NCBI RefSeq assembly: GCF_023715685.1 | Contig: NZ_JAMBOQ010000002.1 | Location: forward strand, 992,001 to 1,056,000 | Length of the DNA stretch: 64,000 nt | Direction of reading: 5' to 3' | DNA from: Priestia aryabhattai | GTDB lineage: Bacteria; Bacillota; Bacilli; Bacillales; Bacillaceae_H | In this document: piece by piece, positions 26,007-35,668 of the stretch | Position numbering within the stretch: position 1 is the first letter of the stretch | Layout: each line of letters opens with the position of its first letter | Notes under the pieces: model-generated | What the model was told of the DNA's origin: nothing | Database searches by the model: none | The model's input: the letters and a program-made list of their open reading frames with translations, nothing else | Program-made: the position numbers and the translations under genes

Positions 26007-26369
26007 TTATTTATATTGAATATCATTTCTCAGAGATTCAACTTTACTTAATGCTTGGTCAATATCATGCTCTTCAACATTAAAGTGAGCAAGTGCATCG
26101 TGAAGATGCTTAGCAATTGCATTAAAATGTTCGGGTTGAATATTCATATTTGTATGTGCTTTGGCCATCGACTTTCCTGAATATTGATTCGGTCCACCTA
26201 AGGCAAAGCTTATAAATTTGGCTTGATGTCGACGCTGTTTATCCATATCCGTATGCTCGAAAAAGTGACTGACCGTTTCATCTTTTAACACGAGCTCAGA
26301 ATAAAAATAATCAACTACTTTTTCAATAGCTTCTTGTCCGCCCACTTTTTCATACAATGTTTGTTCCAA
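26007..26369 (-). CDS. Group I truncated hemoglobin
   Basis: A 120-residue 2-on-2 globin. LYEKVGGQEAIEKVVDYFY is the typical N terminus. LGGPNQYSGKSMAKAHTNMN carries the double-Gly turn and the proximal heme-binding His in KAHTNM. The end follows PEHFNAIAKHLHDAL. Such proteins bind oxygen or NO and are thought to protect against nitrosative stress. The start is TTG 26369, with AAGGAGG seven bases ahead; an ATG at 26399 lies before that site. It faces away from the haloperoxidase-like gene. Confidence 0.88.
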   Translation of the reverse strand: MEQTLYEKVGGQEAIEKVVDYFYSELVLKDETVSHFFEHTDMDKQRRHQAKFISFALGGPNQYSGKSMAKAHTNMNIQPEHFNAIAKHLHDALAHFNVEEHDIDQALSKVESLRNDIQYK

Positions 26370-26521
26370 AACAATTCCTCCTTTTGTACCTTTCCCCATT
26401 ATTACCCAATAAAAGTGTTCATATTCTTTAAAAGGCTTCTTTATGAAAATTCGTTATCGTCATATTTTATTCCTCTTCCTCATAAAGAATAAAAACATAT
26501 AATTTAATGGGAGTGAATACA

Positions 26522-27241
26522 GTGCAAAGGAATTATAGACAGTGGACTCAATATCCATATCCCGGTGAAAAAAATCCGCCTAAAGGCTCTGCAACTCCTG
26601 GTTCTTGGCCAATGTTTTTTATGTCTAAAGAACAGAATGGTATATTTTTAGATCCTTTTCACCAATCAATTCATTGGCAAATAAAAAGTCCAGATGCTAT
26701 CGACTGGCAAAAAGAATTAACCTTTGTAGAACAAACGTTAAAAGCACTTACACCTGAACAAATCCGAATTGCGCAATATTGGGGAACTGGGGAACTAAGC
26801 GCAAAGATTACAACCGCTATTTTCAGCTTATGTGAGAAGTACAAGATTGGATCTCCTCATACAGCTAGAATTTTAGGCTATTTCCATGCGGCTATAAATG
26901 ATACGTTTATCATTACTTGGTATTTAAAATACCTTTGGGATGTTGCAAGGCCTAACCAGTATGAACAGAATTTATCTCCTATCTTATTAACGCCACGCTT
27001 TCCTTCTTACCCTTCCGCCCATGCCACCATCGCTGGGTGCTCAGAAAATTTATTGCGTCATTTTTTCCCAAAAGAAACAAAACCCTTAAGAAAATGGATG
27101 GAAGAGAGTGCGCAGTCTCGCTTATATGCAGGTGTGCACTTTAAAGTTGATAATGACGAGGGACTAAGATTAGGACGACAAATAGGAGACGTAATTGTAA
27201 AATTAGTGGAAGCTCAAAACGTACGCAGTGATTACGCCTAA
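26522..27241 (+). CDS. Vanadium-dependent haloperoxidase / PAP2-type phosphatase
   Basis: A 239-residue soluble protein with the three PAP2/vanadium haloperoxidase phosphate-binding motifs: KYLWDVARPNQY, then PSYPSAHATIAG, then SRLYAGVHFKVDND. It has no membrane segments, unlike lipid phosphatases of the fold, which favours a vanadium haloperoxidase-like or soluble acid phosphatase role. The start is GTG 26522 because GGGAGTG lies six bases before it; an ATG at 26507 overlaps that site. The sequence alone does not tell whether it binds vanadate or hydrolyses phosphate. Confidence 0.82.
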   Translation: MQRNYRQWTQYPYPGEKNPPKGSATPGSWPMFFMSKEQNGIFLDPFHQSIHWQIKSPDAIDWQKELTFVEQTLKALTPEQIRIAQYWGTGELSAKITTAIFSLCEKYKIGSPHTARILGYFHAAINDTFIITWYLKYLWDVARPNQYEQNLSPILLTPRFPSYPSAHATIAGCSENLLRHFFPKETKPLRKWMEESAQSRLYAGVHFKVDNDEGLRLGRQIGDVIVKLVEAQNVRSDYA

Positions 27242-27270
27242 AGATACCTTTTGGCGTAATCACCTTTTTA
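27231..27270 (+). terminator. Terminator overlapping the haloperoxidase stop codon
   Basis: GATTACGCC and GGCGTAATC pair; a T-run follows. Confidence 0.75.
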
Positions 27271-27285
27271 CCACCACTCTATAAC

Positions 27286-28143
27286 CTAATACACGTAAGT
27301 ACAAGCAGGTACACCTTTTACTCCTACTCGGCATGAAAAAAGAGAGCCGGCAGCTTCTTCGTATTTTTCTTCTTCCTTGGCTGTTGTGATAAATAGTGTT
27401 TGTAAATCGTCTCCTCCAAATGTACAGCTGGTTACATTGGAAACAGGAAGGTGAATAGATTCTATAATTTCTCCTTTATTTGGATCTACGCAAATAACTT
27501 TCGAACCTCCCCAAAGCGCTACCCATAATCGGTCGTGCTCATCAATTGTCATTCCATCGGGAAACCCTTCCATATTTGAAAGGTCAATCACCACTTTTTC
27601 ATCTTCGAGCCTTGTTGTTTCTTTAGAAAATGAATAAGACATAATTTTATTTTTCGGTGAATCAATCAGAAAGAATTTATCCCCTGTTCGATTCCAAGCT
27701 AGTCCATTTGACACGCTTAATCCTTCTTTAGCGCTCTTGATTACACCTTTTTCATCTACTACGTACAGCTGGGCTTTTCCTTCTTCATCTTCTTCACTCA
27801 TCGTGCCAATCCAAAAGCGATTATATGGATCACATTTCCCGTCATTAAAACGCATGGTTTTTTCAAGAGTATCTAAATGGATATATTCTTCATGATCTTT
27901 CTTGTTTTTATCAACTAAAAGCAGCTGATTACGGCTGGAGACAATCAATTTTGAATGATTGGTTTTAGAAACGCTTGTAACGACTGAAGGAAGAGAAATA
28001 TCTTCTAATGTTGTCGTTTTTGGATCGTACGTAAGAAGCTTTTTATCTAAGATGTCTACTAGCACTAATTTTTGATTTTCTTCATCCCATAGGGGTCCTT
28101 CAAGCAAACGGCCATTGTACTTTTTTTCAATTTTCGCTTCCAT
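27286..28143 (-). CDS. SMP-30/gluconolactonase-family protein
   Basis: A 285-residue six-bladed beta-propeller of the SMP-30/regucalcin family. The metal ligands appear as Glu in LLEGPLWDEENQKLVLVDIL, Asn in VSNGLAWNRTGDKFFLID and Asp in FPDGMTIDEHDRLWVALWGG. Family members hydrolyse sugar lactones such as gluconolactone with a divalent metal; B. subtilis YvrE is similar in size. It has no signal peptide and is followed by no cotranscribed gene. The physiological lactone is unknown. Confidence 0.85.
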   Translation of the reverse strand: MEAKIEKKYNGRLLEGPLWDEENQKLVLVDILDKKLLTYDPKTTTLEDISLPSVVTSVSKTNHSKLIVSSRNQLLLVDKNKKDHEEYIHLDTLEKTMRFNDGKCDPYNRFWIGTMSEEDEEGKAQLYVVDEKGVIKSAKEGLSVSNGLAWNRTGDKFFLIDSPKNKIMSYSFSKETTRLEDEKVVIDLSNMEGFPDGMTIDEHDRLWVALWGGSKVICVDPNKGEIIESIHLPVSNVTSCTFGGDDLQTLFITTAKEEEKYEEAAGSLFSCRVGVKGVPACTYVY

Positions 28144-28304
28144 TTTTAAGCTCCTTTTTCGTTTTTATGTACAATCATTTTTTATAATGTCTTTCTCAAA
28201 AAAATATTTCTTTAAGCAAATAATAAATCAGGGATTTCTTTCCTTTTTTATAAATACCCGTTGTATCACCTTCTCTAAACACTAGGTTCCAAGAGAATCT
28301 TTTC

Positions 28305-28347
28305 ATAAAAAAAAGCAGCACGCTGTGTAAAGCGTGCTGCTTTTTTT
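28305..28347 (-). terminator. Terminator of trhO
   Basis: AGCAGCACGCT and AGCGTGCTGCT form a perfect stem with a short loop and T-runs on either side. Confidence 0.9.
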
Positions 28348-28348
28348 A

Positions 28349-29317
28349 TTATAAAGTTACGTGTTCTTTTTCTAGCTCTTTAACACGTGCTGCAAATTCT
28401 TCTTCTGTTAAACCGTGTTCTTTTACATAACGGTTACGAGGGCTCACTCGGCATTCATGTGAACAAGCGCGTAAATATTTGTGTTCATTTTCTTCAGAAG
28501 CTAAGATTTTCTTATTGCATTCTGGGTTTGCACAGTTAACATAGCGTTCACAAGGCTCGCCGGTAAAGTGGTCTTTTCCGACAATCACATGCTCTTTTTG
28601 GTTAACTGGTACGCTGATGCGCTCATCAAATACATAGCACTGACCGTCCCATAGTTCACCTTGTACTTCCGGATCTTTTCCGTATGTTACAATACCTCCG
28701 TGAAGCTGGCTTACATCTTCGAAACCTTCTTCAAGAAGCCATCCGGAGAATTTTTCACAGCGAATACCGCCTGTGCAGTACGTTAAGATTTTTTTATCTT
28801 CAAACTGATCTTTGTTGTCGCGAATCCATTCAGGAAGCTCACGGAAGTTTCGAATATCCGGGCGAACAGCTCCTCGGAAATGACCTAAATCGTATTCATA
28901 ATCGTTTCGTGCATCAATTACAACCGTATTCTCATCTTGCATTGCTTGATAAAATTCTTTTGGGCTTAAGTAGTTACCCGTTACGCGAAGAGGATTCACG
29001 TCTTCTTCTAATCGAAGAGTTACTAATTCTTTGCGGTGACGCACGTGCATTTTTTTGAACGCATGTCCATCTGCTTCGTCTATTTTAAATACAATACCAT
29101 CAAAACGAGGATCATTTTTCATCGTTTCCATGTATTGATTTGTTTGCTCAATTGTTCCTGATACTGTTCCATTGATTCCTTCAGCCGCAATTAAAATGCG
29201 TCCTTTTAATTCAAGCTCTTTACAAAATGCCAAGTGCTGAGCTGTGAACTCTTCGGGATTTTCAATCGGAGTGTACAAATAATATAGTAGTACTTGATAT
29301 GGTTTTCTTTCAGTCAT
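28349..29317 (-). CDS. trhO: tRNA uridine(34) hydroxylase TrhO (rhodanese-like)
   Basis: A 322-residue UPF0176 protein (YbfQ type). The N-terminal acylphosphatase-like domain has [17 protein letters not shown]. The central rhodanese domain runs from [19 protein letters not shown] to the active loop [15 protein letters not shown], with the catalytic Cys. The C-terminal tail carries a Cys cluster (CANPEC and CSHEC). TrhO uses oxygen to make 5-hydroxyuridine at tRNA position 34, the first step to methoxyuridine. Single-gene unit. Confidence 0.92.
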   Translation of the reverse strand: MTERKPYQVLLYYLYTPIENPEEFTAQHLAFCKELELKGRILIAAEGINGTVSGTIEQTNQYMETMKNDPRFDGIVFKIDEADGHAFKKMHVRHRKELVTLRLEEDVNPLRVTGNYLSPKEFYQAMQDENTVVIDARNDYEYDLGHFRGAVRPDIRNFRELPEWIRDNKDQFEDKKILTYCTGGIRCEKFSGWLLEEGFEDVSQLHGGIVTYGKDPEVQGELWDGQCYVFDERISVPVNQKEHVIVGKDHFTGEPCERYVNCANPECNKKILASEENEHKYLRACSHECRVSPRNRYVKEHGLTEEEFAARVKELEKEHVTL

Positions 29318-29648
29318 GTTACTTCTTCCACCTATCTGTTTATATTTGCAAGATATAATGCATGTAGGTCGGTTATTGTGAACCGAATTGATGGTAACAA
29401 TTCATTACTTAAAGGTACATTACGACAAAAACAACATCCTTTTTACTAGGATGCTTCTATCTAAAAAGTAGTATAGTGAATGATTGTTTCAAAAACATAC
29501 AATATTTAAGCCTGTAATAGTATAACATACCAAAGCATTCACTTCTAGGATTTGTTCTTCAATAAAAATTTTATTGTAGCGATACGTTCTACACGAGCTT
29601 TCCCGTGCATACATGATGAGATATGAATCTTTCAGATTGGGGGCGAAA
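29318..29648. other. Divergent intergenic region between trhO and the hydrolase gene
   Basis: AT-rich and without a gene. It must hold two promoters, but I see no clear -35/-10 pair. An in-frame ATG at 29613 lies before the preferred start of the next gene. Confidence 0.35.
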
Positions 29649-30455
29649 ATGATGCCTTTTTATACAGTAAAAGACGATGCATCTTTATACTATGAACAAC
29701 AAGGAGAAGGAACACCTATTATTTTCATTCATGGAGTTTGGATGAGCAGTCGTTTTTTTCACAACCAGCTTTCTTATTTTTCGAAGCAGTATCACGCTAT
29801 TCTTTTGGATTTAAGAGGACATGGAAATTCAAGTCATACTTCATACGGCCACACGATTTCTACTTATGCTCGTGATGTGCATGAGTTTATAAGCACTCAT
29901 CGATTAAAAGACGTCATATTAGTAGGCTGGTCGATGGGTGCTTTTGTTGTATGGGAATATTTGAAACAATTTGGTGAAGAAAATGTAAAAGGTATTGTCA
30001 TCATAGATGAAATGGCTTCAGACTTTAGGTGGCCAGACTTTCCAATCGGTGCATTTGATTTACCTGCGCTTATTTCGCTTATGCAAGGTATTCAACTTGA
30101 TCGAACAAGTACATTAGAAAATTTTATTCCACTTATGTTTAAAAGTGAATTAACTGAAGAAGATAAACATTGGATCATGAAAGAAGTGACAAAAATGCCT
30201 GAGTCGATAGCCAGTGCTATTTTGTTTGATCAATCCATTGTGGACTATCGGAATTTTCTCCCTTCTATTACAACTCCCACTTTACTGTGCTTTGGAAAAG
30301 AAGAAAAGCTCATTCCTGTAGCAGCTGGAAGACATATTCAAAAGCTGGTTTCAGGTTCTGTACTTGAAGTTTTTAAAAACAGCTGCCACTGTCCTTTTCT
30401 AGAAGAAAGCGATCGATTTAACAAAGTTGTGAGCGACTTTATCGAGCATATCTGA
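29649..30455 (+). CDS. Alpha/beta hydrolase
   Basis: A 268-residue hydrolase of the alpha/beta fold. The oxyanion region is FIHGVWMSSRFF, the DLRGHGNSS turn follows, and the nucleophile elbow is LVGWSMGAFV with the catalytic Ser. The acid is probably the Glu or Asp near LLCFGKEEKLIP and the catalytic His is in SCHCPFLEES. The layout matches esterase, lactonase or haloperoxidase-like (non-heme) members; the substrate is unknown. Start 29649 or 29652 is preferred because GGGGG lies directly upstream; the earlier ATG 29613 has no such site. Confidence 0.82.
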   Translation: MMPFYTVKDDASLYYEQQGEGTPIIFIHGVWMSSRFFHNQLSYFSKQYHAILLDLRGHGNSSHTSYGHTISTYARDVHEFISTHRLKDVILVGWSMGAFVVWEYLKQFGEENVKGIVIIDEMASDFRWPDFPIGAFDLPALISLMQGIQLDRTSTLENFIPLMFKSELTEEDKHWIMKEVTKMPESIASAILFDQSIVDYRNFLPSITTPTLLCFGKEEKLIPVAAGRHIQKLVSGSVLEVFKNSCHCPFLEESDRFNKVVSDFIEHI

Positions 30456-30552
30456 TTTACAAACTTAAAGAAGGAGAGCCTTCCTTCTAAAGGATTAGGT
30501 TGACGGGGAGAAGCATATGTTAGAACTAAAAATCAGCAATATAAATAATAAG

Positions 30553-30586
30553 TAAAAACGCTCGAATTTTTTCGAGTGCTTTTTTA
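30553..30586 (+). terminator. Terminator after the alpha/beta hydrolase gene
   Basis: CGCTCGAA and TTCGAGTG (one wobble) around four T, then a T-run. A 12-codon frame at 30517-30555 overlaps its left side and is unlikely to be a gene. Confidence 0.75.
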
Positions 30587-30621
30587 CTTAATGTTCTCCG
30601 CACTAACTCCACTTAAGTCTC

Positions 30622-31491
30622 TTATAGTTTAAGGCAATAACTTATAAGAATATCTTTTGCTTCAAAACCAACTTTCATATATACTCGATTTGCTTGACTA
30701 TTCGGCCTATCAACAGTTAGTTCAATTTCATTAATTTGCGGGAATAAAAACATCTCTGTTAAAACTTCTTTTAACAACATCGTACCTAGACCTTGATTCT
30801 GAGCGTCTCTTGAAATACCAATATACTCTGATGAAGCCTCTGCCATTTCAGTATCGACTTCAAAGTACGCATAGCCCTGCAATTCATTAGAAATATTTTT
30901 AAGTATCTTTAACCTATTTCCATCGTTAAGTCTTTTAATCATTGTTTTTGCATCGTAATAAGTATTTGGAAAGACTGTGTTATGCAATGTTTCCAATGCT
31001 TGAAAATCACTATGTTTAAATGGTTCACTTTTCATCTCATTAACTTTATCAAAATTTCGTTCTTTAATTTCTAAGATAAGGTGTTCACCATTCTTTTTTG
31101 CCTTTATTTCATTCATAAATGTTTATTGCTGCATATTTTCTTCATTGATAAAAAAATGAAATTCTTGAATCAAAGGATCTTCATTAACTAACTGTTTCCA
31201 TAATTGAGATTGCAGATAAATAGAAGATGTTTTATTAAAAGGTCCCCACACTTCTGCTACCGTTTTTTCGATATCAAATCCAATGGCTGCTAATATTTCC
31301 CCTGTCCTATCTCTGGCGATTAGAAATTTGATATCCCCATTGTCACTAATAAAATCGGCTTTTAATGTCTGGTAAATTTTTTCTTCTTTTTTACCACAAT
31401 AACCAATATGTGATGTTTTCTTTCTGTTTATTTATGATAGAAATCGAGATAATTCACCAAGGTTAGTTGCTTTTTCTATAATGGCCTCCAT
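30622..31491 (-). pseudogene. GNAT acetyltransferase gene with two in-frame stop codons
   Basis: A single minus-strand frame starts at ATG 31491 (GAGGTG six to ten bases ahead) and reads MEAIIEKATNLGELSRFLS, then TAA at 31434-31432. It continues INRKKTSHIGYCGKKEE through about 100 residues to NEENMQQ, then TAA at 31125-31123. It resumes in the same frame to the natural end. The last part (164 codons from ATG 31116) is a complete GNAT domain with the acetyl-CoA motif RDAQNQGLGTMLLKE. Together they look like a two-domain GNAT protein of about 289 codons broken by two nonsense codons. Confidence 0.8.
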
Positions 31492-31650
31492 AACACTATC
31501 ACCTCTTTAAATCCAATTTAGTGTCGTGTTCGTTCCTACTGCAAGATATTCCTGCATACTAACCTCTTCTGCCTCGCTAGTTTGAAATTATCATTCTACA
31601 ATATATACATTTATCTCAACACAAAAAATCTTTTCTGTGTATGACTATAT

Positions 31651-32430
31651 TTAAGGTAATAAAATCTCGCGTCCGTCATAGGCAAAGCTTACGTTTTCAT
31701 CTAAAAGCATGTTAGCGTGCTGTGGGATATCAATATCATGTGATAAATGAGTGAACACCATGTTTTTTGCCTGTAGTTTCGCTTTGATTTCCATCGCTTC
31801 TGTAACATCATATACAGATCTTTTTTCTTGTTGAAGATATTCCTTCCAGAAAGATGTACCAAATATCAGTAAATCTAAATGATAAAAAGGCTGCCACTGT
31901 TCTTTTGTCACATTAAAAGAATCCGATACATACGCCCAGCGTTCGCCTTTTTTTTGATGAACCACAATGCCATAGGAATAACCATTAAATCCGTGATTTA
32001 CTTTATGAAACGTAATGGTCGTTTCTCCGCTACCCCATTTTAACGCTCCTTTAAAGGTAAGCCCTTTTCTTTTTGCGAGATAAGGAAATCTTTCGGTTAA
32101 CTCGCTGATGACTTCAGGCGCTCCTACGACTTCTGTATTTACATTGTTCCAGTAGCATAAGTCAGCTAAATCTCCTAAACCAGCAACATGATCATTGTGA
32201 GGGTGAGTAATAAAAACAGTAGAAGGGATTTTTTTGTTATTGTATAAATGAAATTGATGTTTAAAATCGGGTGATACATCAATCAAAAATATGTTACCGT
32301 CCATTGTAAATTGTGCACTAGGTCTTGTGCGCTGATTTAATGGATCTTTTTCCGTGCATACTTTACAGTTACATAATAATCGAGGTACCCCTTGGGCATC
32401 GCTCGTCCCGTAAAATAAAAGCTTGTTCAT
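31651..32430 (-). CDS. MBL-fold phosphodiesterase, PhnP-like
   Basis: A 259-residue metallo-beta-lactamase-fold protein. The N terminus GTSDAQGVPRLLCNCKVCTE has the Cys pattern seen in PhnP-type enzymes. The dinuclear metal motif is ITHPHNDHVAGL, the Asp ligand is in VSDSFNV and the last His is in FTHLSHDI. PhnP hydrolyses cyclic ribose phosphates; other members cleave phosphodiesters of nucleotides. No phn genes are nearby, so the substrate remains open. Single-gene unit on the minus strand. Confidence 0.82.
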   Translation of the reverse strand: MNKLLFYGTSDAQGVPRLLCNCKVCTEKDPLNQRTRPSAQFTMDGNIFLIDVSPDFKHQFHLYNNKKIPSTVFITHPHNDHVAGLGDLADLCYWNNVNTEVVGAPEVISELTERFPYLAKRKGLTFKGALKWGSGETTITFHKVNHGFNGYSYGIVVHQKKGERWAYVSDSFNVTKEQWQPFYHLDLLIFGTSFWKEYLQQEKRSVYDVTEAMEIKAKLQAKNMVFTHLSHDIDIPQHANMLLDENVSFAYDGREILLP

Positions 32431-32627
32431 TACTCTGCTTCCTCCTTTTTGCTTCTAAAGGTCTATCTCTGTAATTGAAGACATGCCCTATGTTTTTCTG
32501 CATCTTTCTATTTTATCAACTATTTTTATTTGTCTTTTTAGCATAAACTGAGCTTTATGTAAAATAGCCAGTCTTTTTAACGACTGGCTTTACGGTAATC
32601 ACTATAATAAACGTTTTTGTGCTTTTT

Positions 32628-32963
32628 CTATTGCTTTCTTTCTTCGTCTCTTTCAACTATATGTTTAAGAATAGATAATTTGTTTGTCCAAAATTGTTCG
32701 TAGTAAGAAAGCCAATCTTTTACTTCTTTTAAAGGCTCCGGCTGCAAATAATAAACTTTTTCTCTTCCTTTTTTTTGTCCATGAACTAAGTCTGCTTCTG
32801 AAAGTATATGAAGATGCTTGACAATAGCGGTACGACTTATTGAAAAATGAGACGTTATTTCCGAAATAGGCAATTCTTTTTCAGAAAGCAGCTCAAGTAC
32901 TTTTCTTCGAGTAGGATCAGCAATCGCTTGAAAGATATCATGCTTAGCAGCTGATGAAGTCAT
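32628..32963 (-). CDS. ArsR-family transcriptional regulator
   Basis: A 111-residue winged helix-turn-helix protein. IFQAIADPTRRKVLELLSEK is the ArsR opening and EITSHFSISRTAIVKHLHIL is the recognition unit. The wing (GQKKGREKVYYLQPEPLKEV) ends the domain. No Cys metal site is visible, so it is probably not a metal sensor. Its ATG directly follows the TAA of the SRPBCC gene (TAAATG), so the two are translationally coupled. ArsR-SRPBCC pairs are common; the regulator controls the pair. Confidence 0.9.
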   Translation of the reverse strand: MTSSAAKHDIFQAIADPTRRKVLELLSEKELPISEITSHFSISRTAIVKHLHILSEADLVHGQKKGREKVYYLQPEPLKEVKDWLSYYEQFWTNKLSILKHIVERDEERKQ

Positions 32964-33404
32964 TTAGCTTTCAACAGCCTTTCGAAGTTTTTCATTCACG
33001 AGACTAATCCATCCGTAGCTCATTCTATCTCGTACCACTGAACTCTTTTCGTTTGCTTTTTCAAGAAGTGTTTCCGCTTCTTTCCACCCGCCGTGAATAA
33101 GCGTAAATTCAGTTTGATTGCCCATTTCTTTTAAGATAAACGAAATGACCCATCCATCCGTATCCCAAGAGAAAGAAAGGTAGTTTGGTGCCTCTACCTC
33201 TAACACTTTACACGGGGAGGGTCCAAAAGGGGATTGCAAATGAAATTCATGTCCTACCTGAGGCTTAAAATCATTAGGCATGAACCATTGTTGAAGCCCT
33301 TCTACCGTTGCTACTTTATCCCAAACTTTTTGAATTGGCGCGTTAAACACGAGCGTCTGTTTTACATCTTCTAATACACTTTTATCATCCATCGTTATCT
33401 TCAT
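32964..33404 (-). CDS. SRPBCC (AHSA1/START-like) domain protein
   Basis: A 146-residue protein of the AHSA1-type SRPBCC fold. VFNAPIQKVWDKVATVEGLQ and QWFMPNDFKPQVGHEFHLQS are family hallmarks; the core has YLSFSWDTDGWVISFILKE and the end GWISLVNEKLRKAV. The fold forms a hydrophobic pocket for a lipid or other small ligand, and the ligand here is unknown. It is the first gene of a two-gene operon with the ArsR regulator, which begins right after its stop codon. Confidence 0.88.
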   Translation of the reverse strand: MKITMDDKSVLEDVKQTLVFNAPIQKVWDKVATVEGLQQWFMPNDFKPQVGHEFHLQSPFGPSPCKVLEVEAPNYLSFSWDTDGWVISFILKEMGNQTEFTLIHGGWKEAETLLEKANEKSSVVRDRMSYGWISLVNEKLRKAVES

Positions 33405-33622
33405 TCTCCTTTTTCAAAAAATAACACTAAAAGGTTTCATATTAAAATCATATAACACCTTTTGGTTTCATGTCAATTCTTCTTTTAAAAAATGAAATGG
33501 GTCAATACATCTCCGTTCTTTGACAAAGAAATTTATTATGACTTTGGATAAAGGTTGTAAAGTATAGAATCTATAGTTCTTATTTCACAAAAGCGCATTT
33601 TGTTATATTTCAAATATATGTT

Positions 33623-34642
33623 TTAAACGATGCTTCGCCCGCTTTGTGCCAATGCATAATGAATGCCATGCTGCAATGTTTGAAAACAATCATATTTTGA
33701 TAAATCAATATGGGTTTCCGATATAACTAAGCCTAAGTCAGCAGAAATTCCTACTAAAATTGTTTTCGTACCAATTAAAGACGCTGCTGCACCTAGTTTT
33801 TCAATAAGACTTGCCGTATATTCAGTAAGTTCTTTATCCAATCCGGTTAAATCCAGCACAAGATAATTAGCTTGATGTTTTGGGAGGTTATTTAATGTAT
33901 TAACAATCAAATCTTCCGTTCTATCCTCATCGTATTTACCAATCAAAGGAACGACCACTATGCCTTCCAAAACCGGAATGATGGGGGAAGAAAGCTTTTT
34001 AATAAGATCTTTTAATTCTGCTGTTTTTTCTGCCACAATGTTTTGTAAATGTTCTATTTGCTGTGCTTCTTTCCTTCTCGCTAATTGATGAATGTTTTGA
34101 GTGATATCAATGTTTGAAGGGAAATATTCTACTATGGTGCATTCATGTCCTTCTATTTGATGTTGAATCAGCTTGTACCAAATATTCGTTCCAAAAAGTC
34201 CTGTAAAAATCCCTGCATAATGGGCAGGAAGGAAATTCCCTCCTTTTGTTTTCTTTTGCGCAACGTTAATTTTATGTTCCCAGCTATCTTTTAATTCAGC
34301 AGATAGGGTTTTATTTTCAGAATTCAAATGTTTGATAGTGGTTTTTCCCCATCCAGCTGAAGCGTATGTATTTGTAATTAATTGAGCCGCTTCAAAAACG
34401 GTTACGCCTTTCATATTTTGAAAGTACTCACCTACTACTAATCCTTGACGAAATCCAGTAGTTTCTAATACTACAGAAGCTGCATCTTCTCCAGATATTT
34501 CTTCAATTGTGTCAAACAACGTTTTCATCGCAGAAGAAATCCAAAACAGAATCGCATCTTCTCCTTCAAAGCTAAATTTTCCTTTTTCTAAATCCCAAGC
34601 AAAACTAAGACCACCTATATCAATATTCTTTCTCTCATCCAT
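33623..34642 (-). CDS. RsbR-like sensor with V4R and STAS domains
   Basis: A 339-residue protein of two parts. Residues 1-200 resemble a V4R/XylR-N sensory domain (SGEDAASVVLETTGFRQGLV, ITNTYASAGWGKTTI, HYAGIFTGLFGTNIWY). A short helix (AEKTAELKDLIKKLSSPII) leads to a C-terminal STAS domain with VVVPLIGKYDEDRTEDL and LVLDLTGLDKELTEYTASLI. RsbR-type proteins with this end sit in stressosomes that control SigB. The helix start recalls other RsbR paralogs. Sensory ligand unknown. Single-gene unit. Confidence 0.82.
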   Translation of the reverse strand: MDERKNIDIGGLSFAWDLEKGKFSFEGEDAILFWISSAMKTLFDTIEEISGEDAASVVLETTGFRQGLVVGEYFQNMKGVTVFEAAQLITNTYASAGWGKTTIKHLNSENKTLSAELKDSWEHKINVAQKKTKGGNFLPAHYAGIFTGLFGTNIWYKLIQHQIEGHECTIVEYFPSNIDITQNIHQLARRKEAQQIEHLQNIVAEKTAELKDLIKKLSSPIIPVLEGIVVVPLIGKYDEDRTEDLIVNTLNNLPKHQANYLVLDLTGLDKELTEYTASLIEKLGAAASLIGTKTILVGISADLGLVISETHIDLSKYDCFQTLQHGIHYALAQSGRSIV

Positions 34643-34868
34643 GATGGAATCTCCTTTTTATAAAGTTCTTATCTTCTTTATATTTTATCTTATGTTGAAG
34701 AAGCTGATAATAAAAATTGTTGTATATTTTCTATGGCTTGTCTAATTATTGCCCATGTTTTCAATTAATAAAAAATCAAGCTTAATGCCTATGGAATCTT
34801 GAATTCGCCAATCTTTCTTTTCTTTCAAGCAAACATGTATAATAAAAGAGGATAAAAGCAATTTGTAA

Positions 34869-34890
34869 TATAACATCACATTACGTTATA
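34869..34890. promoter_or_regulatory. Palindrome before frlR
   Basis: TATAAC and GTTATA are separated by 10 bases, about 45 bases before the frlR start. It resembles the palindrome upstream of frlB and could be an autoregulatory FrlR site. Confidence 0.4.
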
Positions 34891-34934
34891 ATATAATTAT
34901 ATTCAAAAAAAACATTGAAGAAAGAGGGGAAAAG

Positions 34935-35666
34935 ATGAAGTTAAATACTCATAGCTCTACACCTTTATATATGCAGTTAAAACAGGCCATTACGGAAGAT
35001 ATTAATAAAGGCATTTATACTCTGGGTGAAAAACTTCCAATTGAAACGGATTTGTGCAATATATACGGAGTTAGTAGGATTACGGTAAGAAAAGCGGTAT
35101 TGGATTTGGTTGAAGAAGGGCTTCTGACACGTCAACAAGGAAAAGGAACCTTTGTTCAATATCCAAAAGCAAAAAGAGAGCTATTTGCCGTTAATGGGCA
35201 CACAGAGTATATGTCGGAATTGGGAAAAGTGCCTCAGACTAAAATTTTGTCTTTTGGTATAAAACCTGCAAAAGCTCATGTGGCAAAAATGTTATCAATT
35301 CCTCCAGAAAGCGAAGTCCTTGAACTGCAGCGTATCTTGTATTATGACGACCAGCCTCTCACCTTAGAAATTTCTCACTACTCCTTAGATTTGTTACCAC
35401 ACTTAGATCAGCACGTCCATAATTCGATTTCAATGTACGATACTATAAAAAATAAGTACAATATTACTCCGGTTCATAATAAAAAATTATTGAACATGGT
35501 ATTTGCAAATGTGGATGAAGCAAAACATTTAGAATGTGAAGTCGGAGAGCCACTGTTTAAAGTAGAGAAAGTAGCATATGATCCACAAAAAAGACCGATT
35601 CATTCATCTTTTCTACACTACCCTGCCAATCGCGTCACGTTCACTATGGACAGTTCTACTTCTTAA
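34935..35666 (+). CDS. frlR: GntR-family regulator of fructosamine genes (FrlR-like)
   Basis: A 243-residue HutC-subfamily GntR regulator. The N-terminal winged helix has YMQLKQAITEDINKGIYTLG, then DLCNIYGVSRITVRKAVLDL and the wing QQGKGTFVQYP. Residues 80-240 are a UTRA ligand-binding domain. It lies at the far end of, and convergent to, the frl operon, whose genes it should repress until a fructosamine phosphate is present, as for B. subtilis FrlR (YurK). A shared bidirectional terminator separates it from frlD. Assignment rests mainly on context. Confidence 0.85.
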   Translation: MKLNTHSSTPLYMQLKQAITEDINKGIYTLGEKLPIETDLCNIYGVSRITVRKAVLDLVEEGLLTRQQGKGTFVQYPKAKRELFAVNGHTEYMSELGKVPQTKILSFGIKPAKAHVAKMLSIPPESEVLELQRILYYDDQPLTLEISHYSLDLLPHLDQHVHNSISMYDTIKNKYNITPVHNKKLLNMVFANVDEAKHLECEVGEPLFKVEKVAYDPQKRPIHSSFLHYPANRVTFTMDSSTS

Positions 35667-35668
35667 AT

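Noticed and set aside
30517..30555. A 12-codon frame with a GGGGAG site
   Set aside because: It overlaps the terminator of the hydrolase gene and is too short to support.
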